DNA of 64,000 nt, from the NCBI GenBank assembly GCA_036873135.1, contig JAPTYO010000001.1, positions 50,145,774 through 50,209,773 of the forward strand, read 5' to 3'. The notes below the pieces were generated by a model, which did no database searches, was not told the DNA's origin, and worked only from the letters and a program-made list of their open reading frames with translations. This stretch comes from Clarkia xantiana subsp. parviflora (taxonomy: Eukaryota > Streptophyta > Magnoliopsida > Myrtales > Onagraceae). This document shows, piece after piece, positions 1-13,407 of the stretch. Position numbers and translations under genes: made by a program. Position 1 is the stretch's first letter, and each line of letters begins with the position of its first letter.

Positions 1-50
<50 letters not shown>
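1..50. repeat. (AT)n microsatellite at window edge
   Basis: An uninterrupted run of alternating A and T fills the first 50 bases and probably continues to the left of the window. Bases 51-199 are AT-rich with no recognisable feature. Confidence 0.95.
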
Positions 51-53
<3 letters not shown>

Positions 54-199
54 CATTTAAAAGATAAATTTTCAAATTAAAACACTATCACAATAACTAA
101 AATCACACTCTTGAGACATTATGTCGAACAAACTATCTCTCTTACGAATGTCTTTTCAAACGAACTACTGACAAGCCAAGCGTAGAATCGGGCCACGGG

Positions 200-600
200 G
201 AAATGACGGGCTCCGACCATTGGTGTCATCAAGATCAATTGCGACGCATCTTGGGATATAAGAGGAAGGATTGGTGGTATAGGTGGTCTTGCACGGGACT
301 CGGCGGGGCAGTCGATTATCGTCAGAGCAAGGTATTCTCGAACTTGAGGTTGCTGCTCTTGCGGAAGGGGTGGAATTGGCAATTCGTAATGACTGGCCTC
401 GGGTTATCTTGGAGTCGGACTCTCAAATGGTTATCCAAGCTATCACCGAACCGCATCGAGGGTTAGACTGGCGTATTAAAACTCAGGTGGAGAATTTACA
501 GTTGCGGACGACAAAATTGAACGACATTACATGGGCGTCCATACCGCGTACCGCCAATGGCTGTGCTAATTGGATTTCGATCCAAGCTAGGAAGAGGTAG
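200..600 (+). pseudogene. RNase H-like domain remnant (RVT_3 type, LINE-derived or domesticated copy)
   Basis: Conceptual translation shows the plant RNase H-like fold found at the 3' end of LINE polymerases and in related single-domain proteins. INCDAS lies near 238-255, AALAEGVELA near 350-379, LESDSQMVIQAI near 409-444 and IPRTANGCANWIS near 541-579. The first block is in a different frame from the rest, so at least one frameshift lies between about 300 and 345. The last acidic position of the family (usually ADWIA) reads ANWIS. There is no good ATG start. I read it as a broken copy and not an active gene. A related, tandemly duplicated fragment lies at 62162-62738 on the other strand. Confidence 0.7.
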
Positions 601-1194
601 TGTTTGACTAATTAGGTTTCACTACCCCACCCTCTTTGTTATTTCTTCTTGTTATAGATAGGGAGTTTATTCCCCCGTAAACTTTGTACGAACACTTACT
701 TCGTAATGTGTGTGTGTTGATGGCAAAAAAAACTTGATCTTATAAGAGTTTTTACACTACGGAGATGGTAAGAATAAATGGTAATATAAATCATACATAA
801 ATTACAAATCTCCCACCAAATATAATTGTTCAACTAATTTTTCTCAAATACAATGATACCACTATGAAAACAATAGCTGAGACCAATGAGGTGATGAGCC
901 AATCAAACTCGAAACTCTATGTTCAAAGTTGGGGAAACAAATTCAAACAGAGAGACTAGTGTACATGTAGAAACTATACAACTTAGGTGTAGTGCAAGCC
1001 ACAATTATGGGTGGAACAATATTATTCTTCAACTGGCAAGCACGTGACAATGACACTATGCACTTGGACAATAAGAGAATTCAATGTATATAGTGTAGAA
1101 CTTTTGGATCGTCATTTGGATTCAATCTCGTAGTCGTAAAGAATAAGTATTAACCATTGTTTACTACACTTTAAAATACATAAAAATATCACCT
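601..1194. other. intergenic, no gene seen
   Basis: AT-rich sequence with stops in all frames. Nothing recognisable apart from leading into the Helitron-like terminus at 1195-1221. Confidence 0.6.
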
Positions 1195-1221
1195 CATGCG
1201 GTGCGCATGGTCAACACCTAG
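1195..1221 (+). mobile_element. Helitron-like 3' terminus
   Basis: A perfect 6-bp stem, CATGCG-GTG-CGCATG (1195-1209), is followed 8 bases later by CTAG and then T. This is the hairpin plus CTRR|T signature of plant Helitron 3' ends. The matching 5' end was not identified. Confidence 0.6.
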
Positions 1222-1969
1222 TATATATAAAGACAACTCAGTTTCGCTTAGAAACATTGCATTATCATCGCATATAAAAGCACTACATCGCTGCCGGAAC
1301 TTTGGCTGAATTACAAATCGCTAACCGTGTTTTTTTGTTTAAAATTAGCTACATGAACTTTCGACAGCAAACCAAATTGCTACCTCCATTATAACATTCG
1401 TCAAATTGGTAAAAATAAATGAGCATTTGAGGGTCACGTTAGATCTTTTGACGTGTGCCCAATTTGCTACATCCATCATAATTTTCGTCAAATATCCGAG
1501 TTGATCTTGGTCCAATTGACCTATCTAGGGTCCGACTCACGAGCTGAGTTTAGTTGATCCTTAAGTGACCTAGTTTGAGTTGTACTCAACTCGTGGATCG
1601 AGTCATAACTCGACCAATTGAGTCATGGCTTGGTCAATTGTGCTAAGATCAACCAGAAAGTTTAACAAATGTACCAAAACATGTGTTACGAAAAAATTAC
1701 AAAAAAAACATGTTGTGTCAATTGACAGTTGAAGAACAGACGCTTGACACGGATTCGACGACCAAAGATAGCATGCGGTACGGGAATCTAAAATTTATTT
1801 GTGAATTTGCGCAATAGTATTTTATGGTTCAAAATTTTCAGTTTTTCGTTTAGCTATTATAAATTTTAGACTGATAATTTATTTAAAAATAGTGTTTCAA
1901 CATATTATAAATAGTCAGTATAAATTTCATCGAATATTAGTTTATTAATTATACATATTTGATAAATCA
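1222..1969. other. intergenic, probably old transposon sequence
   Basis: No open frame of interest. Phrases such as gctacatgaactttcgac and caaattgctacctcc (1340-1390) resemble text near 39720-39785 (gtagcaatttgctc), so this is likely a dispersed repeat. It may be the body of the Helitron ending at 1998. Confidence 0.4.
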
Positions 1970-1998
1970 CCCGCACGATGCGCGGGAAATGCACCTAG
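1970..1998 (+). mobile_element. Helitron-like 3' terminus
   Basis: CCCGC (1970-1974) pairs with GCGGG (1982-1986), and the sequence then runs to CTAG at 1995-1998 followed by T. This fits a plant Helitron 3' end. Its 5' end is unresolved. Confidence 0.6.
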
Positions 1999-2308
1999 TT
2001 AAGTATTAATCTAAGACATGATGGAACAACAGTTGATGGCTGAATGGTTCTAGTGTAGTTGTGAGAATGGTATTTATTTGTTCATCATGAAGTTAGATAA
2101 TACCTACCTTAAAATGAGTATTCTTGAAATATAAAAATTAAATCACACATTCATTTAAAACATTCATTTATCCTTTTAAGGTTTGAGACAATGTTTTAAG
2201 ATAATTCGTCCAATGCTCTACTAATTTTTTTTACTAAGTACTTACCCAAAAATGCACTATCTATATATGAAAAAAGAAAGAGAGATGATGATGCTTGTTA
2301 GTTCTAGG

Positions 2309-2823
2309 TTAATAACTTATAAACTGTCTGAAATTTACCCGATATTGAAATTTGGTGTCTGAAGTTTGAAATGTTAAAATTGACATTCCCATATTTTATT
2401 TTTGTTAAAATTTAGTGTCTCTGAGCGTATTTTCCTATCTCTTCAATCATTTTCATCAACTTGCTCATCCACTCCTAATCCATCATTATTAATTTTCACA
2501 AAGTCACCAAATTTCCCCCAAACTTGATCATCCAAAAGAAAAAGGTTTTCAACAGAATGGTGTTGAGCAATATTCAGCGACAACAGAGTGAGATTTACTT
2601 GCGCGGATGTTGTCAGTTTCTTAGGTGACGGTCCCAACAATGTGACGTGAATGGAGCGTGCATGAGAGGTCGAATTTGTCAGTCGGTTAGATTAGCTTTT
2701 CTAAAGTAATCACACCAAGACACCAAATTCTAATAAAAATAAAACCCGAGACACTCCATTTTAACATCAGACACCAAATTTCAACATTGTTAAAACTTGA
2801 CACAGATTATAGGTTATTAACCC
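2309..2823. repeat. long-TIR non-autonomous element, copy 1
   Basis: The ends are imperfect inverted repeats about 110 bp long: GGTTAATAACTTATAAACTG at the left, and GGTTAATAACCTATAATCTG when the right end is reverse-complemented. Both arms carry the phrase AAATTTGGTGTCT. The middle (about 2440-2690) has a minus-strand open stretch reading PSPKKLTTSAQVNLTLLSL. A diverged copy with the same layout and a similar minus-strand peptide lies at 55185-55686. No clean target duplication was found. Confidence 0.65.
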
Positions 2824-3232
2824 TACTCCTACACATCAAGCCAGCTGCAACGAGTTACATTGTTTCTTCTAGTAGTTACAAAAGTGATGATGTAGCTAGG
2901 AAAAAAAAAAAACAAGGAATATATATAAAGATAAAACAAATATTCCTCTGCCCACAATACTAGCTAGTAATGATGCAAGCATATGGTTTTTGAACATGTT
3001 ATTAACCATGAAATGTTTTGACAACAAACAACATCATACATGTTTTGGTTTGATTTTGATGCAACAGTAGTACTGATTCATGAATAGCAGCCCTTAGCAC
3101 ACTGTTGCAGAGGTTACGAAAACCCGAACGGTACTCAGTTCACTGTACATGAAAGAGATGAACAGAACAAACCGGAACAAAAGAGGCGACGATCCATAAA
3201 TGGATAAAGAAAGAAATTAGAGAGTAATGAAT
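2824..3232. other. downstream region of the C2-domain gene
   Basis: AT-rich sequence that includes the presumed 3' UTR of the minus-strand C2 gene. No other feature seen. Confidence 0.5.
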
Positions 3233-3932
3233 CTATATTCCTCTGGAGCCAGGGATGTCAATCCATTGGAGTTGGAGTTCGATTTCACCAGATTCGACAT
3301 TGCGGAGCCTGAGAACCATGTTCTGTACCACTTTGCCATCCTTCCAAACAATGCAACTCTCTTCAGCTAAGCAGTTCTGTCTACTTGGCTGCACCCTGGT
3401 GATTATGCATCCATCTGGCAGGCTCTCTAAGTGCATCCTTAGTCCTTCCAGCAACCCTCCAATCTCAAACTCTGCTTCCCCCATTGGATCGTCTAAACTG
3501 AACACATCCTTATCATAAACTGACTGCAATTCAACAAAATCCATTCCAATCTATCAATATTAATTAATTTCAACTCAATTGCTTCTTAAACACACTTAAT
3601 AATTTTATAATTACCACTCTGATGGGAAGCTTGGGGTCGAGGATAGAAAGAGTCAGGTCTTCGTTCCATTCGGGATTGATGTTTTGCTTCACCACTCGAG
3701 TCTTGACTTTCTGCAGATCATCACAACCATATATCATCAGATGTTAGTTATAGATGTAAGATTTACAAAGAGAAAGGTATTCAGAGAAATGCAATAGAAA
3801 GGGAAATTCGTGAAGACCTACCTGTTTGCCAAGACGAAAAACTACATAAGGATCGCTGCTGCGGACATCTCGAACAGCAAGGTTGACCCCTCTGTGGACA
3901 TGAATCCTAAGAAGTCCCATGTAGTGCTCCAT
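3233..3932 (-). CDS. small C2-domain protein, CAR-like (C2-domain ABA-related)
   Basis: A single C2 domain makes up nearly the whole protein. The family binds phospholipid membranes in a calcium-dependent way. CAR members bring ABA receptors to the plasma membrane, and some relatives act as GTPase activators. Coding exons on the minus strand are 3822-3932, 3615-3710 and 3233-3523, all GT-AG and all phase 0, giving 165 aa, the usual CAR length. Visible motifs are GLLRIHVHRGVNLAVRD (residues 5-21), SSDPYVV (24-30), NPEWNEDL in exon 2, and VYDKDVFSLDDPMGEAEF at the start of exon 3; the aspartates are where calcium ligands are expected. The start chosen is the first in-frame ATG (3932-3930). A 5' UTR intron at about 3990-4194 is likely (AG|GTGAGA donor, AATCAG acceptor), and an ATG at 4228 would then give only a 13-codon upstream ORF. 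CAR versus another small C2 protein is not settled. Confidence 0.85.
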
Positions 3933-4228
3933 ATCCTTTCTTGATTTCTCTGCAGCTCGATTCAACTGAATTTGTAAGTAGCTAGCTGCCTGATTAGAAG
4001 AAAATCAATCAGTTACAATATATGGCTAGCTATTAGAGGAATATATGGTAGGTAAGTAGGTGATATAGAATATGGTAGATGAGTTATTGCAAGGAAAGGG
4101 AGCCAGCAACATAGACGTGCATCATGTTGTTGATGATAATTATAAGCATTAATTTGGAATTCAATGCCCACTGCCTCTCTCTCGTTGGTCTCACCTATTC
4201 GCTGACTGTGTGTATTGATTGTTCGCAT

Positions 4229-5107
4229 GAGACGCGTGGCTTCTTCCCGTTGGCTGGACTGCGTTGACTCGGTAAAATATGGTGTTCTCTTGCGTATTTG
4301 GTTTTTTTCGGTTAGTTAGACATGTCAACCTCTTCTCATGTTCATGTTCTGATTGATTCCAATTCGATCATGATGTCGATGGCCAAATAAATATATTCGA
4401 TGATCTCGGTCTAATTATTATTATAATAAAAAATAAGATTTGAGATAATCATCATTAACCAAAAAGAAAGAGAAACTATATAATATGTAATACCGTTTTT
4501 AAAATACCAAATATAGCCTGAATTTCAATTTTTTATCCTCGGGGTCTCAAAGTGTGACTTTATGTAAAAAGACAAACCGTATATCATTCATATTCTAATG
4601 TTGTAATGTTTTATTTATAGGAAGAGAAATTAGTATAGACCGAGTCCGTCACTTAACTCGAACAATAAAAAAATGACAACTCATTAATGGTAGGTTAGAA
4701 GTAAGAATATTAATGTAGAAAATAAAAATTGATCTATTAATTTTTCTTACTCTAAATATATATTTTTTTTTTGCCAGATAAATATTAATTATTAAAATAT
4801 TCATTATATTAATGTATATTAAAATATTGTGTTTAAAATATTCAAAATCAAAATCAATTTCAATCATATTCTATTCTATCCTCAGCGTTACGCTCGTTAT
4901 TATGAAAATTGATAAAATCATTGTTTAAAATATATTATGCATAACATTTTTTTCTTAAAAAATAATTATAAATAAAAATAATTTTTTGATTTACAAATAT
5001 AATACAAGGGTGACTAATTTTGTAATTTTTTTTTCTAACAACCTATTGAACGTGGTAAACCTTAGAGGACAAGTGACAATTGTCTTCTAGGTTCACCACA
5101 CCCAATT
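4229..5107. other. intergenic, AT-rich, nothing recognised
   Basis: This covers the presumed promoter of the C2-domain gene (minus strand) followed by AT-rich sequence with homopolymer runs. No RNA gene or conserved open frame seen. Confidence 0.5.
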
Positions 5108-5580
5108 AGGGCTGGTGATGGTGATGGCATGATGCGAATACTATTACCATAACCATACCATATTTTTTTCACTCATACCATAACCATAACCATAACCACT
5201 GCGGTTATGATTCTTCATATCATAACCATAACTTTAACCACGATTAAACCATTTAACCACAATCATTCAAACTAATACAACATCATTGTTTCATACAAGA
5301 AAAGTAAACATACTTTCATTGTTTCATACACGAAATCCAAATCATTTTTTACTTAATTAAAAAACATCTTCAATCACCTATCACTTGCGATCTTCGATCC
5401 TCATTCACCATCGCTTCCAATCGTGGTTACCTAATAATAAGAAACATAGACAAAAAAATGGTGGGTGGGAAATGGAACGAAATAAGAATTATAATATTTG
5501 ACTAATAATTAAAGTATAATATATATATATATAGAGGTGATGGTTATAACCGCAGTTATGAACTGAATACCATAACCAGA
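5108..5580. mobile_element. possible hAT-like element with ATAACC sub-terminal repeats
   Basis: It starts TAGGGCTGGTGATGG, like the hAT ends elsewhere in the window. Many copies of CATAACC follow, and GGTTAT-type motifs mark the far side (GGTTATAACCGCAGTTATG near 5540). The expected right terminus (a reverse complement of TAGGGCTG) is absent, so the right end is lost or misjudged. Confidence 0.4.
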
Positions 5581-5636
5581 AGAGATGGACCTTAATCTTT
5601 TATCAGTCACATCGACTCCAAGGACTAAGACCATGC

Positions 5637-5721
5637 ATGAAAGTCACTAATTAATCCTAAGCCCATCGTGGTCTTGGGATTAATTAGTGACGGGCTTGGG
5701 ATTAATTAGTGTGACTTTCAT
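5637..5721. repeat. inverted repeat able to form a hairpin
   Basis: The arm at 5637-5664 (ATGAAAGTCACTAATTAATC and 8 more bases) pairs with 5692-5721. The spacer at 5665-5691 itself contains a further partial copy of the right arm (TTGGGATTAATTAGTGAC). It lies in open intergenic space. Confidence 0.8.
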
Positions 5722-7139
5722 CCTTGTGATTCAAGTGCACACAATTTCCAAGTGTATCTGACCCTACAGAAATAGTATAGTTATAGTTTGTTTGTAAAGA
5801 GATCTAGCCAGGGAAATCAATCTGGGTAATCGATCTATTTGTAAGAGAATTGTTAAAAATTTCTTACAAATATAACATTTTAATCTTTTTCTAACGGAAC
5901 AACAATCACTTATAACAAAAGAATTCGCTAGCAATATACAAAGTTGTAACGGAAATCTCTAACAAAAATTCTAACTTAGTAATAAATCCCTTTAAAATTC
6001 TAGAATATGGTTGTCTTGTTTCCCTTGAAAAGTTTATTTCCACCATAAATTGCTTATTTTTTAGTGAGTTTATATAACGAAATTACGATCCATAGCTATT
6101 GACAGTACAGCATCTAATATAGACTAGAATCCGATCAAGCCTGCAAAAAGAAAATTGTGGATGCAACAAGTATATGTATGCGTATGATCATGTCTTATAA
6201 GTAAGTTAAACGCTCAGGCTTTATCAAATTATAGAGAATCGTGGGAATTTAGCCAAAAAGAAGCATACTTTCCTAGTACTCAAAAACAAATGGAATCAAT
6301 CACTTTCGTCCATCTCTGATACTAGAATCCACTAGGCACTAGATACATAGTTACCACTCATTGTCTTGTGTGCACAACGTGCTATATTCCATATTATTAT
6401 AACTATAAACGAGTGGGCTTCTTGTTTAGCATGGATATATATATATATATAGGAGGATATCCTGACCCGAAGATTCCAAAACTGATCTTGAAATTCTTTG
6501 CAGCTTGAAGACCAACTTCGAACCCTAAGAACAGCAAAATCTTCATAACCAGCAATTTACCACTTACAAGCTAATTCGGTGCAAGTAAAGATTATTCTAG
6601 GTTTGACACCTAAAACACCTCCAGAGCAACAAGAAATAAAAATAATAATGTCTTTCAGGTTAAATTAGCAGCGAGTAATATCAGCCAAGTTACTACCTGT
6701 CCTGGAATGACCTGATTTGTGTTCACCAATTAGATTTCAACAGCTAAGAGCAGTATACATACACCAATGGGTGAATCCAGCTAATCAATCCTCAATGGAA
6801 TGTAAAAGTGGTATGGAAAGAACATGTTACTTTTGTCCTTAATTAATACTATATGCAAACAAAGAACCATATCTACAAGAATCACAAATAAGAGCCTTTC
6901 TTCATGCTGTGCCACTTCTAGAACTCATTGGATCGACCATTTGATTCTTCATTGCTTGCTTAATTAGAATTAGGAAACGCACCACGAACACACAAAGTCA
7001 CCTCTAAGCAATCGCTTTCTCCCTCAACTCTCCCTTTCACAATAGCTTTTGGTGTCTTAGCTAGCTAGCTAGCTAGGGTGGTATTTATAATTTGGGTTTC
7101 TGTGAAGTAGTTATGAAGAAAAGAGATTAGTATTGGGAA
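5722..7139. other. intergenic; upstream region of the DUF7054-type gene
   Basis: AT-rich sequence with a (TA)n run near 6437-6452. The last few hundred bases should hold the promoter and 5' UTR of the gene starting at 7140. A tandem GCTA run lies near 7062-7075. No other gene is supported. Confidence 0.5.
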
Positions 7140-7683
7140 ATGTTGGTGCATAAGAAAAAGAAAGACAAGGAGAAGAGAAGTAGTGATGTTACTCAGAAGT
7201 ATAGATATTTAGTACTTGTGAATGTGGTTGGGAGTTCAGGACCAGTAAGGTTCTTGGTTAATGAGGATGATCTTGTTTATGGAGTCATCGATACCGCCTT
7301 GAAGTTTTACGCTCGTGAAGGGAGACTCCCTCCTCTCGGCACCCGGTCTCAAGATTTCCATCTCTACTGCATTGGCAGCTCCCAAGGTATATATATATAT
7401 ATAGCTTCTTCCATATCTCTAGTTTTTATTCAAAACTTCGGTTTAAAGAAAATATATTTCGAATTCTTCATCTTTTTTTTTGGTTCACTTTATTTTGTCT
7501 TATGCAGCGCTGAATCCGTTGGAAGCAATTGGATCTTCTGGAGGAAGAAACTTTGTCCTCTGTAAGAAGCAGATTCAGGCACGAACAATGGAGGCAAAAG
7601 AGAGGTCGAAGATGGCTCGGAATGGCTGCTTCAGTTGGAAATCATGTCTTAGTAAGAACCTGAAAATGTTATGCCACGGATAG
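7140..7683 (+). CDS. At4g22758-like protein with DUF7054-type domain
   Basis: Two exons, 7140-7386 and 7508-7683, join G|CG across a GT-AG intron (CAAG|GTATAT, ATGCAG|CGC) and give 140 aa. After a lysine-rich start come VNVVGSSGPVRFLVNEDDLV (about residues 27-46), VIDTALKFYAREGRLPPLG, FHLYC, and then ALNPLEAIGSSGGRNFVLCK in exon 2. This is the block order I know from plant proteins annotated as At4g22758-like. The family's function is unknown. The basic N terminus and the lack of a signal peptide or membrane segment suggest a soluble cytosolic or nuclear protein. The C-terminal tail is short and cysteine/lysine-rich. The intron holds a (TA)n run. The gene converges on the GGPPS gene, with about 0.7 kb between their stop codons. 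Confidence 0.85.
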
Positions 7684-8396
7684 TTCGTCAAGGAATACGT
7701 TAAAAGTGTTCCAACATCTGTTATTAACGATTACAAGTTTACACAGTTGGGTTACTTGGCAAGTAAGAAATGAAATAAAGATGATTTGCAGAAATAGTTT
7801 TTCTCTTACGTACTGTGATTAGAGTACTGTGTTTTCGCTTACTGAGAGCTTTGCGTGTCCAGATAATGGTGTTTTTGCTTGCTAAGTGTAAATCTCTGTT
7901 AATTGGGGGTAAAGAACATAAGGAATGGAATATTATTGAGTGTGCTATGGATCTGCTTTGAAATCTTTAGCTGATATTACAAGCAACGCGTACTTAAAGG
8001 CTTCTTTGAAATGGTAAAAGAACAATATTCGTACGTAATGTACGGCATCATTCTCCTCCACTAATATATCAGCAGCACTCGGATGTTTTCTAGATTCCAT
8101 CCTTGTAGTTGTCTATGCATGTAGAATCTTCTGTTCGTGTTTTCAGGATATATTTTTTGATTCAGTACATGTTTTTAATTAAGGGATTTGGACCATCTGT
8201 TGGATCCTGAATGCAGAGAATAACAGTGCCTTGTGAGCCACGCAACTTATATATATACATTATTATTATTATTATTATTACTGACTTTCTATGAATTGCT
8301 CTATTTCTTGTCCTCAACCCGAACTTAAGCAAACGGAAACAGATTAAGTCTCCCACACAAACATTCACGTTTATCATTCGATCCACTAACAAGTAC
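7684..8396. other. space between two convergent genes
   Basis: It holds the 3' UTRs of the plus-strand gene ending at 7683 and the minus-strand GGPPS gene ending at 8397. An (ATT)n run lies at about 8261-8280. Nothing else seen. Confidence 0.6.
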
Positions 8397-10470
<2,074 letters not shown>

Positions 10471-10521
10471 CTAGCTCTGATAGATATTGAGCTATTTGAT
10501 ATATTCCTTTCTACTTACTAA

Positions 10522-10527
10522 CTTATA
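10522..10527 (-). promoter_or_regulatory. TATA-like box, GGPPS
   Basis: TATAAG on the minus strand lies about 67 bases before the GGPPS start codon, in a CT-rich context. A plausible but weak core promoter. Confidence 0.35.
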
Positions 10528-11062
10528 GAGGAGAGGGATGAGGATGAGGAGATATAGTAAGCAAAAAAGAACAGAAAAGATGCTGTTTGTGTTTGGAGCT
10601 AGCCTCGGCTCTCCCGTTCCTCAATATTCCTTCTGATATATCTTGGAGTCTAGTGTAAACATATATAGAGATATTGTATAGCCATATTATATAGCCATAT
10701 ATATTTGCATTATTGTATTTAAGGTATGGATATTTAAGATTCAAATTGCTTACCAAAAAAATTAAAATAAAATAACAGTGAAAATGCAAAGAACCTTAAT
10801 TGTATTATTGCATTATAACTCATGTAAGATGGTATATTAATTCAGAAGTTCGCTTTTAATTAAGATATCAGAAACTCATGTAAAAATATTTATGGTCAAT
10901 ATTTTACTTCTTATGGACTTATCTGGTACAAATGAGTCTTAATTTATGTATAGAGGTAGTATGTTACGGATGTTGACAGTCGAAATACTAATGACCTCTA
11001 ACATCACCTCGCGGAAAAAAAGCTTCATAAGAAATGTATAATTCTTTTAGGAGATGGGAAAG
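10528..11062. other. GGPPS upstream region
   Basis: CT-rich on the minus strand close to the gene, then AT-rich with repeated TATAGCCATAT-like words near 10677-10700. No gene seen before the hAT-like element at 11063. Confidence 0.5.
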
Positions 11063-11842
11063 TAGGGCTGAGCAGAAAACCCGAGCAGCCCGAAATCCCG
11101 ACAAGCCCGACCCGAGCCCGTCCCGAAAATTAGTCCGAGCCCGAACGGGCGGGACTTTTCATTCTAAGTCGGACTCGGGCTCGGGCTCGGGCTTTTTTCT
11201 CAAAAGCCCGAAAGTCCCGAGCCCGTCCCGATTTTATTTAATTCTTTATATATATATAGCTATTACTGTACCTAGCAAGGTAAAACCCTAAGAGAATCAC
11301 TCACGCGGCCGCCAACAGAATTCTTTTCTCTTCACTTGACCTCGCCATTTGGTTTCCTTCTCCAAGCCCTAGTCTAAGCTCTCCTTCGTTTGTCCACTCC
11401 AAGCCCTAATCCTCACCTCAAGCTCACCGCTTTGTGTCATGCCGCCAGTAACTGTGGTCCATCTCCGACTCTCCATGTCTCTTTGCTCGTCACTGAAATG
11501 TCGCTAAGTTCTCTACTTTTTTACTGTGCTCGATTTTTCCTTCATTCCAACTTCATCCAAATCAATTAGAGTTTAAATCTTCAATCTTAGAATAAAAAAT
11601 ATACTGCATTCGAATGGATTCAAAGCTTAGCTCATTTCTTAATTTGAGTTTTATTATAAGTAAATTTTTTTTTTTTTTTTCAGAAATTTCGGGCTAGCCC
11701 GAGCCCGTCCCGAAATCCCGAGATCCCGACTCGGGCGGGACTTTTCCCTTATATTCGGGCTCGGGCTAAGAGATGCTAGTCCCGAAATTTCCGGCTCGGG
11801 CTGATGAAAAAGCCCGCCCGTCCCGTCCCGAGCTCAGCCCTA
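11063..11842. mobile_element. non-autonomous hAT-like element A (GCCCGA array)
   Basis: The ends are perfect 11-bp inverted repeats, TAGGGCTGAGC and its complement. The flanks are a perfect 8-bp target duplication TGGGAAAG (11055-11062 and 11843-11850). Both sub-terminal zones are dense with GCCCGA/TCGGGC words (11080-11230 and 11690-11830). The interior (about 11285-11520) has the look of a plant 5' UTR or promoter (AAACCCTAAG, repeated AAGCCCTA). No transposase frame is present, so it would need a transposase supplied in trans. Confidence 0.9.
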
Positions 11843-11874
11843 TGGGAAAGTATTTTTGCGCTAGCTAGCATTTA

Positions 11875-12671
11875 GGGGTGTTTGGATGGACGTTTAAGAT
11901 TACATCCCACATTACGTTGCTTTGTTTGTCAAACGATGTAATGTGCATCGTAATGTAATATTCAATGTAATTTGAGATTGCGTTTAAATTACATTCAACG
12001 TAATGTGAGATTACATAAAAAAAACGGATGTAATGTGAGATTACGTCTAACATTACGGAGTGTTATTATTTTATTATTATTTATTAAATAGATAAAATAT
12101 TTTGTATGATATTTATAGTTTATTATGATAATAATATTTTTATCATTATTATTAGCTTTTATTTTTTATATACTTTTTTGCCATGATTTTTAATATACTT
12201 CATAACTCATTATTATTATTATTATAAATAATAATGCACATGATATTTGTATAAAACTAGTAAATCTTTTTCGTTGCATTTTTTATGAAAATTATATTAT
12301 AAAACTATATATACTTTTTAATTAATAGAATTTTAGTAGTTATTCGTATTGAGTTTAAATATTTAGTCTTTAGAATTCATAAATGACTATAGTAACCACA
12401 TACACAATTTTAAGAAGTTAGTTGTTGTCAATATATATTCTTTTAAATCTTATCATATTAAAAAATAATATATTCTCATATATATTAATATAATAAAAAG
12501 AAAGTCATATTACGATGCACATTACAACGCATACCAAACACTGTAATTTGACATTACATTCTATATTACATCATAACTAAACATTATAATCTAATATTAC
12601 ATTACATAACTCACATTACTTGTAATCTTATATATTAAATAATCTCACATTAGGTCCATCAAAACACACCA
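11875..12671. mobile_element. PIF/Harbinger-like non-autonomous element
   Basis: The left end GGGGTGTTTGGATGGAC matches the right end read in reverse, GTGTGTTTTGATGGAC. TTA flanks both sides (11872-11874 and 12672-12674), the usual PIF/Harbinger target duplication. Inside, words such as TGTAATGTGAGATTAC recur near both ends and the core is very AT-rich. It carries no transposase. A diverged relative begins near 36043. Confidence 0.65.
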
Positions 12672-12686
12672 TTAGTGTGTTGTTGG

Positions 12687-13399
12687 TAGGGCTGAAAGTA
12701 AAATCCGGTAAGACCGAAAAACCGCAAAAAACCGATTCGGACCGGTCCGAAAAAACCGAACCGTACATAGACCGTTTGGTGTGTGGTCGGATTTTTTAGG
12801 TAATATTCGGTTTTTCGGTTCGGTTCGGTCCTCATGTTTAAAAAACCGTGGAGACCGAATTAGACCGAAGTTATATCAAATTATAATATAATATGATATA
12901 TATTATATATTATTAAGATAACTTAAAGTTTTTTCTTAAGAAAATCAAATATTTTTCTTTATTATTATTATTATTATTATTATTACTTTCATCTTTATTA
13001 GTGGTAATTAAATTATCTTCTCCATTCCTCTATATTTTTTACGTTTGAATTCACGGTAATTTCAAATTTCTCTTATTATTAATTTTGGAACTTTGAGTAT
13101 ATTCTATAAATACGAGTTGTATGAAATTTTATTTTAGTATTCAACATAATTTGATTAATGAGTAATCTAATGTGATCTACTAGTAAAAATTGGAGATATT
13201 TTAAATATTCATTATTATGTTCGGATTTTCGGTTTAAACCGAAAACCGAACCGAAAAAACCGTACTAAACATGGACGGTTAATTTTTTTCCATACGGACT
13301 TTTGGTCGGATTTTTTTGTTGAAAAAATCCGGTCCGAATAAATCGGACCCCGACCGAAATAACTAAAAAACCGGTCCGACCGAACGGGTTTCACCCCTA
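12687..13399. mobile_element. non-autonomous hAT-like element B (CCGAACCG array)
   Basis: The ends read TAGGGCTGAAA and, reversed, TAGGGGTGAAA. The flanks are GTTGTTGG (12679-12686) and GTCGTTGG (13400-13407), an 8-bp target duplication with one difference. The sub-terminal zones are packed with CGGTTCGG/CCGAACCGAAAAA words. There is an (ATT)n run near 12960 and no coding capacity. It is closely related in layout and array words to element D at 40661-41237. Confidence 0.85.
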
Positions 13400-13407
13400 G
13401 TCGTTGG

